Source: an uncultured Flavobacteriales bacterium (GTDB taxonomy: Bacteria > Bacteroidota > Bacteroidia > Palsa-965). From it: a stretch of DNA of 24,880 nt. A program made the translations under genes and the position numbers. Positions within the stretch are counted from its first letter, which is position 1. Every line of letters starts with the position of its first letter. Shown here piece after piece: positions 15,212 through 23,546 of the stretch. The notes beneath the pieces were generated by a model that searched no databases, was not told where the DNA came from, and worked only from the letters and a program-made list of their open reading frames with translations. The DNA lies in assembly GCA_946478675.1 (NCBI GenBank), contig CAMLEF010000023.1, forward strand, positions 1 through 24,880, written 5' to 3'.

Positions 15212-16102
15212 ATGATTTCCGTGAAAGGTTTGCTGGTCGTGCGTCCTGCGGCATTCGGGTTCAATCCTGAAACCGCGGCGAGCAACAGTTTCCAGCAGCA
15301 GGTGAAAGATGCGCAGCCGCCCGCGCTGCAGGAATTCGATGCGTTAATGCGTCGTTTGGCGAAATGTAAAATTCCGATCGAGGTCATCGACGATCTCCCG
15401 CAGCCCGCAAAGCCCGACGCGATCTTCCCGAACAACTGGTTCTCCACGCATCCCGGCGGAGCGCTGATGCTGTACCCGATGTGCGCGCCGAACCGCCGCC
15501 TCGAACGACTCGGTAGTATTATCGAAAAGCTGTGGCACAACTATCGGTACCAAACACTGCACGATCTCACCGCTTTCGAGAAGGAGGAAAAATTTCTCGA
15601 AGGCACCGGCAGCATTGTGTTCGATCACGAAGAAAAAATAGCGTACGCTGCGTTCTCTCCACGCACCGACAAAGACGTGCTGCTCGAAGCCTGCGAGCGT
15701 CTCGGTTTTCTTCCGCTGGCCTTTCTTGCGAATGACCGTCACGGCAAAGCGATCTATCACACCAACGTCGTCATGGCGCTGCATAAAAAGCTCGCCATCG
15801 TTTGCCTCGAAAGCATTCTTCCCGAAGACCGCCGCGCCGTCACGCGCATGCTGGAGATCAGCGGCCGCACAATCCTGCCGATCACGTTTGCGCAAATGGA
15901 AGCCTACGCCGGCAATGTACTCTTCGTGCGAAACGCCGCAGGAAAAGATTTTGTGCTCCTCTCGCAATCCGCCTGGAACGCATTTCTTCCCGAACAGCAA
16001 AAGCAGATCGCATCCTACGCAGAACCGATCGTCACCGCCATTCCCACCATCGAAAAAGCCGGCGGCGGAAGCGTCCGTTGCATGATCGCGGAACTGTATT
16101 AA
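15212..16102 (+). CDS. Amidinotransferase-superfamily hydrolase, CtlX-like (citrulline utilization)
   Basis: 296 residues of the guanidino-group-modifying (arginine deiminase/DDAH) superfamily. The substrate-pocket motif FPNNWFSTH lies at 72-80, LEGTGSIVFD at 129-138, the catalytic histidine region YHTNVVM at 182-188 (H183), and the nucleophile cysteine near the C-terminus in GGGSVRCM (C290). These match proteins annotated as citrulline utilization hydrolase CtlX. The exact substrate (citrulline, arginine or a methylated arginine) cannot be settled from the sequence. There is no signal peptide, so it is cytoplasmic. It diverges from the vanX-like gene. It is unlikely to be a classical arginine deiminase because it is much shorter. 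Confidence 0.85.
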   Translation: MISVKGLLVVRPAAFGFNPETAASNSFQQQVKDAQPPALQEFDALMRRLAKCKIPIEVIDDLPQPAKPDAIFPNNWFSTHPGGALMLYPMCAPNRRLERLGSIIEKLWHNYRYQTLHDLTAFEKEEKFLEGTGSIVFDHEEKIAYAAFSPRTDKDVLLEACERLGFLPLAFLANDRHGKAIYHTNVVMALHKKLAIVCLESILPEDRRAVTRMLEISGRTILPITFAQMEAYAGNVLFVRNAAGKDFVLLSQSAWNAFLPEQQKQIASYAEPIVTAIPTIEKAGGGSVRCMIAELY

Positions 16103-16104
16103 AT

Positions 16105-16300
16105 AATATGCCGATTTGCTGATGTGTCGATGTGCCGATGCGCACTTCCTTCCCGCATTCAAAAATTCAAGATTCAAAAATTCTTTAGCAGGGAAACTCT
16201 CTCTTGAAAGAATGTTTGAATCATTGAATTTTGAATTATTCAATGCGCGCAAGCATTTCGCGGGCATTAGCATATTGGCACATTAGCACATTGGCATATT
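16105..16300. repeat. About 195-bp intergenic inverted-repeat element, copy 3 (E6)
   Basis: The outer ends are AATATGCC (16105-16112) and GGCATATT (16293-16300). Each starts an array of 8-mers: GATTTGCT, GATGTGTC and GATGTGCC on the left; GCATATTG, GCACATTA and GCACATTG on the right. The core has the TTCAA/TTGAA inner arms and shares long near-identical stretches with the copy at 6607-6787, in the same orientation. It starts 2 nt after the ctlX-like stop. The rest of the gap (16301-16413) holds only a weak promoter-like TATTTCCG at about 16312. Confidence 0.85.
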
Positions 16301-16413
16301 GAATTCACCTCCCTATTTCCGCCATTCACCCCACAAAACAGCCGTTGGACGAAATCGGGTTTCGCGACAGGAATTAATGGTTACTTTCACGTCCTCAAAA
16401 CTCTGAAGGACAG

Positions 16414-18462
16414 ATGAAACGATCCATTACAGTACTGCTGCTCGGCGTCGGATTCCTGGCGGCTTCCTGCGGTGACGATAAAAAATCACCGGCAACCGAT
16501 TCGGTAGCCAATACCGGCATCGATACCACCAATTTCGACAAGAGCGTTCGCCCGCAGGACGACTTTTTCCAGTACGTCAACGGCGGCTGGCTGAAGAAAA
16601 ACCCGATCCCCGCTTCTGAAACGGGCTGGGGCAACTTCAGCGTGCTGCAGGACAAAAGCAAAAAAGATCTGAAGGCGATCTGCGAAGAAGCGGCCGCTGC
16701 AAAAGGCGCAACCGGCAACCAGCAGAAGATCGGTGATTTCTACGCTTCGGGAATGGATTCCGCAGCCGTAGAAGCAGCGAAATTCTCCCCGATCCAGGAC
16801 CAGCTCGACAAGATCGCTGCAGTGAAATCGAATGCCGAGCTCACGCCGGTGATCGCGATGCTGCACAGCGAGCAGGTGAATGCCGGTTTCAACGTGTTCG
16901 TGATGGCCGACATGAAAGACAGCAAGAAAAATATTCTTTATATCAACCAGGGCGGAACCGGTCTCCCGGAGAAAGATTATTACACTTCGCCCGACATGAA
17001 GAATGTGCAGGACGAGTACCAGAAGCACCTCGTGAACATGTTCAGGCTCATGGGCGACGACGAGAAAACGGCGGCTACGAACGGCGCTGCGGTTTACAAG
17101 TTCGAGCAGGCGCTGGCAGCAGCTTCCATGTCCGCAGTAGAACAGCGCGACCAGGAGAAGCAGTACAATAAAATGTCGACGGCTGATCTCGCGAAAATGA
17201 CGCCGGATTTCAAATGGGACGAATACTGGAAAGCACTGAACGCCCCGGCAATGACCGAAGTGATCGTAGCGCAGCCCGACTTCATGCGCCAGTTCAACAA
17301 GATGCTGAAATCCGAATCGGTCGACACGTGGAAAGCATATCTCCGTTTGTCGCTCGTGCGTACGATGGCGCCGATGCTGCACAGCGCAGTTGCCGATGAG
17401 AATTTCCATTTTTACGGACAGGTGCTCACCGGCGCGAAGCAGCAGCAGGAACGCTGGAAGCGCGTGCTCATGATCACCAACGGTGCGCTCGGTGAAGCGC
17501 TGGGCCAGCTCTACGTTGAAAAACATTTCAGCGAAGAATCGAAGAAGCGCGTGAACGAGATGGTGGACAACCTCATGTTCGCTTACAAAGAGCGCATCAA
17601 GACCCGCGAGTGGATGAGCGATTCGACCAAGATGGCAGCTAACGCAAAGCTGGAAACCATTCTCCGCAAGCTCGGCTTCCCCGACAAATGGCGCGATTAC
17701 TCCGGCCTCGAAGTGACCCGTGAATCGTATGCGAAAAACGTTCTTGCTTCGAACCACTTCGATGTGAATTACAACCTGAACAAGCTGAACAAGCCCGTTG
17801 ACCGCATGGAATGGGGCATGACGCCTTCGACGGTGAATGCGTATTACAATCCGTCCAACAACGAGATCGTTTTCCCGGCAGCGATCATGCAGCCGCCGTT
17901 CTTCAATCCTGCTGCTGACGATGCGGTAAACTACGGCGCGATGGGCGCAGTGATCGGCCACGAGCTGACGCACGGCTTCGACGACCAGGGTTCGATGTTC
18001 GATCCGGAAGGCAACATGAAGAACTGGTGGTCCGAAGAAGATCACCGCAAATTCACCGAACGCACGGAGCGCCTTGCTTCCCAGTTCGACCAGTTCGTTG
18101 CCATCGACAGCGCAAACCTGCACGTGAACGGCCACCTGACGCTCGGCGAAAACATCGCTGACCTCGGTGGACTCACGATCGCTTTCCATGCGTACAAGCA
18201 TTCGCTCGAAGGAAAAACCGAACCGCCGGTCATCGACGGATTGACGGCCGAGCAGCGTTTCTTCATCTCGTGGGCACAGGGCTGGCGCAACGCACAACGC
18301 CCGCAGGCACTCGTGAACCAGGTAAAAACCAACCCGCACTCGCCGGCAAAGTTCCGCGTGCTGGGACCGCTTTCCAACATCCCCGAATTCTATTCAGCTT
18401 TCAACGTGAAGGAAGGCGATAAGATGTATCGCAAGCCCGAAGATCGCGTAGAGATCTGGTAA
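16414..18462 (+). CDS. M13-family zinc metallopeptidase (PepO/neprilysin type), lipoprotein
   Basis: 682 residues, full length for M13. The N-terminus MKRSITVLLLGVGFLAASC is a lipoprotein signal with the lipidated cysteine at C19. An N-terminal domain begins with the family segment RPQDDFFQYVNGGWLKKNPI. The catalytic domain contains VIGHELTHGFDDQG with the HExxH zinc site (H516, E517, H520). ENIADLGGL supplies the third ligand E579 and D583, and NAYYNP precedes the catalytic core. It cleaves peptides at the envelope, probably in the periplasm or at the surface. It is monocistronic, between a repeat element and a terminator. The start is fixed by the lipoprotein signal. Confidence 0.95.
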   Translation: MKRSITVLLLGVGFLAASCGDDKKSPATDSVANTGIDTTNFDKSVRPQDDFFQYVNGGWLKKNPIPASETGWGNFSVLQDKSKKDLKAICEEAAAAKGATGNQQKIGDFYASGMDSAAVEAAKFSPIQDQLDKIAAVKSNAELTPVIAMLHSEQVNAGFNVFVMADMKDSKKNILYINQGGTGLPEKDYYTSPDMKNVQDEYQKHLVNMFRLMGDDEKTAATNGAAVYKFEQALAAASMSAVEQRDQEKQYNKMSTADLAKMTPDFKWDEYWKALNAPAMTEVIVAQPDFMRQFNKMLKSESVDTWKAYLRLSLVRTMAPMLHSAVADENFHFYGQVLTGAKQQQERWKRVLMITNGALGEALGQLYVEKHFSEESKKRVNEMVDNLMFAYKERIKTREWMSDSTKMAANAKLETILRKLGFPDKWRDYSGLEVTRESYAKNVLASNHFDVNYNLNKLNKPVDRMEWGMTPSTVNAYYNPSNNEIVFPAAIMQPPFFNPAADDAVNYGAMGAVIGHELTHGFDDQGSMFDPEGNMKNWWSEEDHRKFTERTERLASQFDQFVAIDSANLHVNGHLTLGENIADLGGLTIAFHAYKHSLEGKTEPPVIDGLTAEQRFFISWAQGWRNAQRPQALVNQVKTNPHSPAKFRVLGPLSNIPEFYSAFNVKEGDKMYRKPEDRVEIW

Positions 18463-18484
18463 TCGTTGATTGTTTTGGTTAACG

Positions 18485-18517
18485 AAGGCCCGTTTGCTAC
18501 TGCAGGCGGGCCTTTAT
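18485..18517 (+). terminator. Intrinsic terminator after the M13 peptidase gene
   Basis: AAGGCCCG (18485-18492) pairs with CGGGCCTT (18507-18514), with a 14-base loop and a short T-rich tail. It lies 22 bases after the stop codon. Confidence 0.75.
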
Positions 18518-18651
18518 TGGTTAAAGCCGGGAGAGTGACGGCATTTGTTCTGGTAAAATAAATTCGCCCGGCGCACGACTTCATTTGTAAAATGGCGTTC
18601 ATTTTCCCTGTGGAATACCTGCAGGAAAAGTCCCAGCTCCCACTTAAATAG

Positions 18652-18659
18652 TATCTTTG
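18652..18659 (+). promoter_or_regulatory. -7 promoter box of yidC
   Basis: TATCTTTG matches the Bacteroidota consensus. The ATG is 36 bases downstream, so this gene has a short 5' leader, unlike several others here. Confidence 0.6.
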
Positions 18660-18694
18660 CGGCCGTTCCACATACCGGAACTCAATTACTCCAA

Positions 18695-20611
18695 ATGGAC
18701 AGGAAATCGATCATCGGCTTTTTATTAATTGCCACCATTATCACCGCCTGGTGGACCATCTCATCCCAGAACGGCAAAAAAGAAGAACTGGCTGCACAGC
18801 GTCACATGGATTCGCTGATCCGCGTGGATTCCATTGCAAGGATCCAGCAGGCGCAGCGCCAGAAGCAAACGCAGGACAGCCTCAAAGCGATCGTTGCGAA
18901 AGACACCACGCTCAACGTCGATTCGCTGCGTAAGGCGGAAGTGCTTTCGCATTACGGCCTGTTCGGCAACGCTTCCAAAGGCGATAACACGCCGGTGGTG
19001 ATCGAGAACGAGCGCATCAAAGTGACCATCTTCCCCCGCGGCGGACAGATCGGCCAGGTGGAGCTGAAAGGCGTGAAAACTTCCGACGGCAAACCGCTGT
19101 ATCTCTTTACGCCCGACTCGACGCGTTTCAGCGTCGGCTTCTTCGATGCGCAGCGCCGCCGTTTCGCAACGGATTCGCTGTATTTCGTTCCCGAAGGAAA
19201 AGGCTTCAGCGTAGCCGGCAACGATTCGAACAGCGTGCGTTTCCGTTTGTATGCGGACAACAGCAAAGACGTTTACATCGAATATCTTTACTCGCTGCGC
19301 GGCAACAGCTACATGCCGAACTGCGTGATTTCCTACAGTGGCGCCAGCAAACTCTTCGCGCTCGATCAATCGAATCTCCAGCTCGACTGGACGATGGTCA
19401 GCCCTTCGCAGGAGAAGAACATCGAGAACCAGCGTGCCGTGTCGACGGTGTATTACCTCGTTGACGGAGAAGACAAGCCGGAAAATCTGAACGAGATGAA
19501 ACCGGAAACGAAAAACGTTGCGGTCGACATCAAATGGATCTCGTTCAAGCAGCAGTTTTTCTCATCGATCCTGGTAGCGAAAGACAAATTCATCGCCGGC
19601 ACGAATACTTCCGTTCGTATGCCTTCGGATCCTTTCCACGTGAAAGCATACGATGCAACGCTCCAGCTTCCGATGGGCCGCAACGACAAAGCGTCGTACC
19701 CGATGACGTTCTATTTCGGTCCGAACGAATTCCACGAGCTGAAATCGCATGATCTGCATTTCGAACGCCAGCTCAACCTCGGTTGGGGAATGTTCGGTTG
19801 GATCAACCGTTATCTCTTCATCCCGCTGTTCAATTTCCTCGGCGATCTTTCCCCGAACAACTTCGGCCTCGCGATCCTGCTGCTGACGATCATCGTGAAG
19901 ATCGTGCTGTTCCCGATCGCTTATAAATCGTTCCTCTCTTCCGCGAAGATGCGCGTGCTCAAGCCGGAAATGGATGAGCTCAACGAGAAATTCAAAGAAG
20001 ATCCGCTCGCGAAACAGCGTGCGACAATGGCGCTTTACAGCAAGGCCGGCGTTAACCCGATGGCCGGTTGCATCCCGCTGCTGCTGCAGATCCCGGTGCT
20101 CTTCTCGCTCATCCGTTTGTTCCCCGCAGCATACGAGCTTCGCCAGCAATCCTTCCTCTGGGCGCATGACCTTTCCACGTATGATTCGGTGTGGGATTTC
20201 GGTTTCAATGTCCCCGGCTACGGCGATCACATGAGCTTGTTTGCGTTGCTGATGACGATCTCGACGCTGCTGTACACCTGGATGAACCAGCAGATGCTTT
20301 CGCCCGGCAGCGGCCAGCTTCCCGGCATGAAATGGCTCATCTACATTATGCCGGTGGTCTTCCTCGGCTTCCTGAACAAATATTCCGCCGCGCTGAGCTA
20401 TTACTACTTCCTCAGCAACATCATCACCTTCACGCAAATGTTCCTCATGCGTCGCTTCATCGATGAAAAAGCGATCCATGCGAAGATCGAAGAGAACAAG
20501 AAGAAACCCGGCAGCAAAAAGTCCGGCTTCATGGAACGTCTCGAGCGCGCACAGCGTGAACGCATGAAGATGCTCCAGGAGCAACAGAAGGGCGGCGGTA
20601 AGAAGAAGTAA
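18695..20611 (+). CDS. yidC: Membrane protein insertase YidC
   Basis: 638 residues, within the Gram-negative YidC size range. An N-terminal membrane anchor lies at about 6-24 (IIGFLLIATIITAWWTI). After a charged linker comes the large periplasmic beta-domain (about 100-350). The conserved Oxa1-type core follows from about 385: SPNNFGLAILLLTIIVKIVL, the cytoplasmic helical hairpin with MRVLKPEMDELNEKFKEDP, then GVNPMAGCIPLLLQIPVLFS. The C-terminal tail is strongly basic (RMKMLQEQQKGGGKKK), as in YidC proteins that contact ribosomes. It inserts and folds inner-membrane proteins with or without SecYEG. It has its own promoter and is followed by a hairpin. Confidence 0.97.
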   Translation: MDRKSIIGFLLIATIITAWWTISSQNGKKEELAAQRHMDSLIRVDSIARIQQAQRQKQTQDSLKAIVAKDTTLNVDSLRKAEVLSHYGLFGNASKGDNTPVVIENERIKVTIFPRGGQIGQVELKGVKTSDGKPLYLFTPDSTRFSVGFFDAQRRRFATDSLYFVPEGKGFSVAGNDSNSVRFRLYADNSKDVYIEYLYSLRGNSYMPNCVISYSGASKLFALDQSNLQLDWTMVSPSQEKNIENQRAVSTVYYLVDGEDKPENLNEMKPETKNVAVDIKWISFKQQFFSSILVAKDKFIAGTNTSVRMPSDPFHVKAYDATLQLPMGRNDKASYPMTFYFGPNEFHELKSHDLHFERQLNLGWGMFGWINRYLFIPLFNFLGDLSPNNFGLAILLLTIIVKIVLFPIAYKSFLSSAKMRVLKPEMDELNEKFKEDPLAKQRATMALYSKAGVNPMAGCIPLLLQIPVLFSLIRLFPAAYELRQQSFLWAHDLSTYDSVWDFGFNVPGYGDHMSLFALLMTISTLLYTWMNQQMLSPGSGQLPGMKWLIYIMPVVFLGFLNKYSAALSYYYFLSNIITFTQMFLMRRFIDEKAIHAKIEENKKKPGSKKSGFMERLERAQRERMKMLQEQQKGGGKKK

Positions 20612-20623
20612 AAACGACATTAA

Positions 20624-20670
20624 TCAAGTAAAAGCAATTGGCCGGCCTTCGGCAGATTGCTTTTACTTGA
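20624..20670 (+). terminator. Strong hairpin after yidC
   Basis: TCAAGTAAAAGCAAT (20624-20638) and ATTGCTTTTACTTGA (20656-20670) form a perfect 15-bp stem. The 17-base loop has its own small GCCG/CGGC stem. It starts 12 bases after the yidC stop and ends only four bases before the next promoter box. There is no long T tail, so it may also protect the mRNA 3' end. Confidence 0.65.
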
Positions 20671-20674
20671 ATAT

Positions 20675-20682
20675 TATATTTG
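20675..20682 (+). promoter_or_regulatory. -7 promoter box of the methyltransferase gene
   Basis: TATATTTG matches TAnnTTTG; the ATG follows 21 bases later. A TTG inside the preceding hairpin stem (20657-20659) lies 15 bases upstream, slightly short for a -33 element. Confidence 0.5.
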
Positions 20683-20703
20683 TAAAACAAGCAACCACCA
20701 TCT

Positions 20704-21417
20704 ATGTTCGTCGCACTCCGTAAACGAATTGGATTTTTCAACCTTAAGAGAGGTTTCAAAAGATTAGGAAGAGCGGTTGAGCGCCTGGACCCTGCGCTCG
20801 GTACGAAGGAGTTAATCGATTTTGTTTTCTCCAAACAAGCCGAATTGATGACGCCCTGGCAGGTGAAGAAAGAGATCAGCGAATTAATTCAGGAAGCGGC
20901 GAAGCTTAAGCCGAAATTTGTCCTCGAGATTGGTACTGCCAATGGCGGAACGTTATTTCTGCTTACCAGGGTTGCTGATCCGAAGGGCACGATTATCAGC
21001 ATCGATCTTCCCGGAGGAAAATTCGGTGGCGGTTATCCTGACTGGAAAATACCATTTTACCGGAAGTTTGCCCGTCCCGGTCAGTCGCTGCATCTTCTCC
21101 GCGAAAACTCACACGCGGATGCGACTTTTGAAAAAGTGAAAGCCCTCCTGGGAGAAAATAAACTGGATTATTTGTTTATCGATGGTGATCATACCTATGA
21201 TGGCGTTAAACATGACTTTCATCTTTACAGCCCTTTGGTAAAGAAGGGCGGTATGGTAGGGTTTCATGATATCAATTACGAAGCAGATCCAAACAACAAA
21301 GTGTACGTTTTCTGGAGAGAGATTCGCAACCAATACACATCGAAAGAATTTATCGCGGATCCATCAATTGTCAATGATTCCAGCAAATCGATCGGCATTG
21401 GTCTTATTTTTATTTGA
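20704..21417 (+). CDS. Class I SAM-dependent methyltransferase (CmcI-like family)
   Basis: 237 residues with a Rossmann-type methyltransferase fold. Motif I is VLEIGTANGG (73-82), and the acidic residue ending strand 2 is D101 in ISIDLPGG. The post-motif signature FIDGDHTYDGV (158-168) and MVGFHDI (184-190) are typical of the cephalosporin-hydroxylase/CmcI-like group, often found with glycan or antibiotic tailoring genes. The first 30 residues are basic (KRIGFFNLKRGFKRLGR) and could bind membrane or nucleic acid. The substrate is not predictable. The base composition looks more AT-rich than its neighbours, with many TTT, AAA and ATT codons, consistent with acquisition from elsewhere. It is alone between its own promoter and two terminators. 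Confidence 0.85.
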   Translation: MFVALRKRIGFFNLKRGFKRLGRAVERLDPALGTKELIDFVFSKQAELMTPWQVKKEISELIQEAAKLKPKFVLEIGTANGGTLFLLTRVADPKGTIISIDLPGGKFGGGYPDWKIPFYRKFARPGQSLHLLRENSHADATFEKVKALLGENKLDYLFIDGDHTYDGVKHDFHLYSPLVKKGGMVGFHDINYEADPNNKVYVFWREIRNQYTSKEFIADPSIVNDSSKSIGIGLIFI

Positions 21418-21452
21418 CCATTCCGCCGCCGAATGGATCACGCGTAAAAAGC

Positions 21453-21484
21453 AAGAACGCCTTCAGACAGCTGAAGGCGTTCTT
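21453..21484. terminator. Perfect hairpin after the methyltransferase gene
   Basis: A 14-bp perfect stem, AAGAACGCCTTCAG (21453-21466) and CTGAAGGCGTTCTT (21471-21484), with a four-base loop. It lies 35 bases after the stop and has no long T tail. Confidence 0.7.
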
Positions 21485-21500
21485 ATGTAATAGCAGTCAC

Positions 21501-21541
21501 AAAAAAAGGGCCTTCACTATTCAGCGAAGACCTCTTTTTTT
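21501..21541. terminator. Bidirectional terminator between the methyltransferase gene and glyA
   Basis: Seven A's (21501-21507) then GGGCCTTC pair imperfectly with CGAAGACCTC and seven T's (21535-21541). The A and T runs on both sides suit termination of both convergent genes. Confidence 0.7.
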
Positions 21542-21576
21542 GTCGACCAATGACCGGCAGACCGGTTAAGCATTTT

Positions 21577-22851
21577 TTACCAGGCGAAGAGTTTGTATTT
21601 CTTCATCATGCGGTTCACTTCTTTCTTCACGGCAGCAATTTTCTTGTCGTTCTCGTGATTCATGATGACTTCGTCGATGAGCTCAACGATCTTCGGGACC
21701 TGGCGTTCTTTGATGCCGCGCGTGGTGATGGCGGGCGTGCCGACGCGGATGCCGGAAGTCACGAACGGTGATTTATCGTCGAACGGAACCATGTTCTTGT
21801 TGACGGTGATGTCGGCTTTCACGAGTGCGTTTTCCGCTTGTTTGCCGGTGATGTTTTTCGAACGAAGGTCGATGAGCATGCAGTGGTTGTCGGTGCCGCC
21901 GGAAACGACGTTGTAGCCGCGGTCGACGAATGCATCGGCCATTACTGCTGCGTTCTTCACGACCTGTACGCCGTAACGAAGGAAGCTGTCGCTGAGCGCT
22001 TCGAGGAAAGAAACGGCTTTCGCAGCGATCACGTGCTCGAGCGGGCCGCCCTGTGTGCCGGGGAATACCGCAGCATCCAGCAGCGACGACATGCTCTTGA
22101 TCTCTCCTTTCGGCGTCGTGAGCTTCCACGGGTTGTCGAAGTCTTTGCCCATCAGGATCATGCCGCCGCGGGGACCACGCAACGTTTTGTGCGTCGTCGT
22201 CGTCACGATATGGCAATGCGGCATCGGATCGTTGAGGATGCCGCGCGCGATGAGGCCGGCGGGATGGGAGATATCGGCGAGCAGCAGTGCGCCTACACTG
22301 TCCGCGATCTTGCGGAGACGTGCATAATCCCAGTCGCGGGAATAGGCGGAAGCGCCGCAGATGATCAGCTTCGGTTTTTCTTTCTTCGCCGTCTTTGCAA
22401 CGTTGTCATAATTGATGCGGCCGGTTTCTTTTTCAACGCCGTAGAAAGTCGGGCGATAAAGTTTGCCGGAGAAATTGACGGGAGAACCGTGTGTGAGGTG
22501 ACCGCCATGGGAAAGATCAAAACCGAGGATCGTGTCGCCGGGTTTCAGCACTGCGAGCATTACCGCAGCGTTGGCCTGCGCGCCGGAGTGCGGCTGCACG
22601 TTCACCCATTCGCAATTGAAAAGCGCTTTTGCACGATCGATCGCCAGCTGTTCCGATTGGTCGACGATCTCGCATCCGCCATAATAGCGTTTGCCCGGAA
22701 GACCTTCGGCATATTTGTTCGTCATCACGGAACCCATGGCTTTCATCACCTGGTCGCTCACAAAATTTTCAGAAGCGATCAGTTCGATGCCGTTGGTCTG
22801 GCGATGCCGCTCTTCGGCAATCAGCTTAAAAATGGCGGTGTCTTTTTTCAT
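21577..22851 (-). CDS. glyA: Serine hydroxymethyltransferase
   Basis: 424 residues, the usual length for a bacterial SHMT. It interconverts serine and glycine with transfer of a one-carbon unit to tetrahydrofolate, using pyridoxal phosphate. Visible landmarks are [10 protein letters not shown] near the N-terminus and [15 protein letters not shown]. They are followed by [22 protein letters not shown] and the PLP lysine K222 in [14 protein letters not shown]. The C-terminal [14 protein letters not shown] is also complete. I chose the ATG at 22851; an upstream in-frame alternative at 22875 overlaps the promoter box. It is monocistronic with its own promoter and ends at a bidirectional terminator. 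Its link to folE is only through the shared folate pathway. Confidence 0.97.
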   Translation of the reverse strand: MKKDTAIFKLIAEERHRQTNGIELIASENFVSDQVMKAMGSVMTNKYAEGLPGKRYYGGCEIVDQSEQLAIDRAKALFNCEWVNVQPHSGAQANAAVMLAVLKPGDTILGFDLSHGGHLTHGSPVNFSGKLYRPTFYGVEKETGRINYDNVAKTAKKEKPKLIICGASAYSRDWDYARLRKIADSVGALLLADISHPAGLIARGILNDPMPHCHIVTTTTHKTLRGPRGGMILMGKDFDNPWKLTTPKGEIKSMSSLLDAAVFPGTQGGPLEHVIAAKAVSFLEALSDSFLRYGVQVVKNAAVMADAFVDRGYNVVSGGTDNHCMLIDLRSKNITGKQAENALVKADITVNKNMVPFDDKSPFVTSGIRVGTPAITTRGIKERQVPKIVELIDEVIMNHENDKKIAAVKKEVNRMMKKYKLFAW

Positions 22852-22872
22852 AGAGGAGATGAATTTGCGCAA

Positions 22873-22880
22873 CAAAAGTA
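22873..22880 (-). promoter_or_regulatory. -7 promoter box of glyA
   Basis: TACTTTTG on the minus strand matches TAnnTTTG and lies 21 bases before the ATG at 22851. Confidence 0.55.
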
Positions 22881-22894
22881 AAGAAATACTCGCC

Positions 22895-23065
22895 GGTTAA
22901 TCGGGCATTCGGGAATTCGTGCATTCGGAAATTCGGTCATTCGGGAAATCGTGAATTCAGTTTTGGATTGATGATGCGGAAGGAAAACCCCGAGCTTTGA
23001 GGAGTTGGTCTCAAATTTCAAATCCCGGTTTTCGGATGACCCAATGCACGAATGACCGAATTACC
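22895..23065. repeat. Inverted array of degenerate 8-bp words (CATTCGG type), element E7
   Basis: Left array of eight 8-mers: TTAATCGG, GCATTCGG, GAATTCGT, GCATTCGG, AAATTCGG, TCATTCGG, GAAATCGT, GAATTCAG (22897-22960). Right array with the complement: CGGATGAC, CCAATGCA, CGAATGAC, CGAATTAC (about 23033-23064). About 70 bases lie between. It shares its word with the element at 195-309. The right end overlaps the stop codon of the exosortase-associated gene, so it follows that operon's end directly. Confidence 0.8.
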
Positions 23066-23546
23066 TTTTTAACCGCATGGCCAGGAAAGCGGCGCAAAGA
23101 ATGGCGAGCATCGCCGGCGTTTCTACCAATCCCGCGAGGAAGCGCGAGACATCGTACAGCTCTTCCGACAATCCGGAGAAGCTGCCCAGCAGGTACACCA
23201 GCCATCCCGCGAGAAAAACGCCTGCGTAGATCAGCAGCGTCAACCGCACGAAGCTTTTGTTGTTGAATGCAACGCGCACGGTAGCGGCAGCCATCAGCGC
23301 GAATATGATCGTGAAGAGTAGCGTCAGTATCCACTTGGCGCGCGTTAGCTGGAAATAATCGAATCGCCAGATCCATTGCGGTTGCGGGACAGGTGAATCC
23401 GGGAGCAGGTGGCGATAAACGAGATTGTAGATGACGCGCCGTTGCTCGTTGAGGTGCACAAAAACGGATTCGCGGAAAAAGCCGACCAGCACGTAGGTCA
23501 GCAGCAGCAAAGCGATCAGCAACTGTTTTTTTCTGCGCGGGCTCAT
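23061..23546 (-). CDS. Exosortase-associated membrane protein
   Basis: 161 residues. The start ATG at 23546 overlaps the exosortase stop as ATGA, so translation is coupled. The N-terminus is basic (MSPRRKKQ) and leads into a membrane helix (about 8-24, LLIALLLLTYVLVGFF). An external segment with aromatic residues follows (VFVHLNEQRRVIYNLVYRH, WIWRFDYFQ). Three more helices come at about 73-93, 101-120 and 138-156. Small multi-pass proteins coupled to an exosortase are a known feature of Bacteroidota exosortase loci (the XrtF- or XrtX-associated proteins). I assign it by topology and position rather than by a recognised motif. Role: probably a partner of the sorting enzyme. Confidence 0.75.
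   Translation of the reverse strand: MSPRRKKQLLIALLLLTYVLVGFFRESVFVHLNEQRRVIYNLVYRHLLPDSPVPQPQWIWRFDYFQLTRAKWILTLLFTIIFALMAAATVRVAFNNKSFVRLTLLIYAGVFLAGWLVYLLGSFSGLSEELYDVSRFLAGLVETPAMLAILCAAFLAMRLKR

Noticed and set aside
16486..18339. 617-codon open frame opposite the M13 peptidase gene
   Set aside because: It is fully antisense to a complete metallopeptidase with all catalytic motifs, and its own translation shows no family features.
19562..20620. 352-codon open frame opposite yidC
   Set aside because: Same reasoning: an antisense shadow of a well-supported gene, with composition like the other shadows.
22895..22960. The 8-base word array as a CRISPR array
   Set aside because: The repeat unit is 8 bases with no spacers, the units are degenerate, the array is mirrored by its reverse complement, and no cas gene is present.
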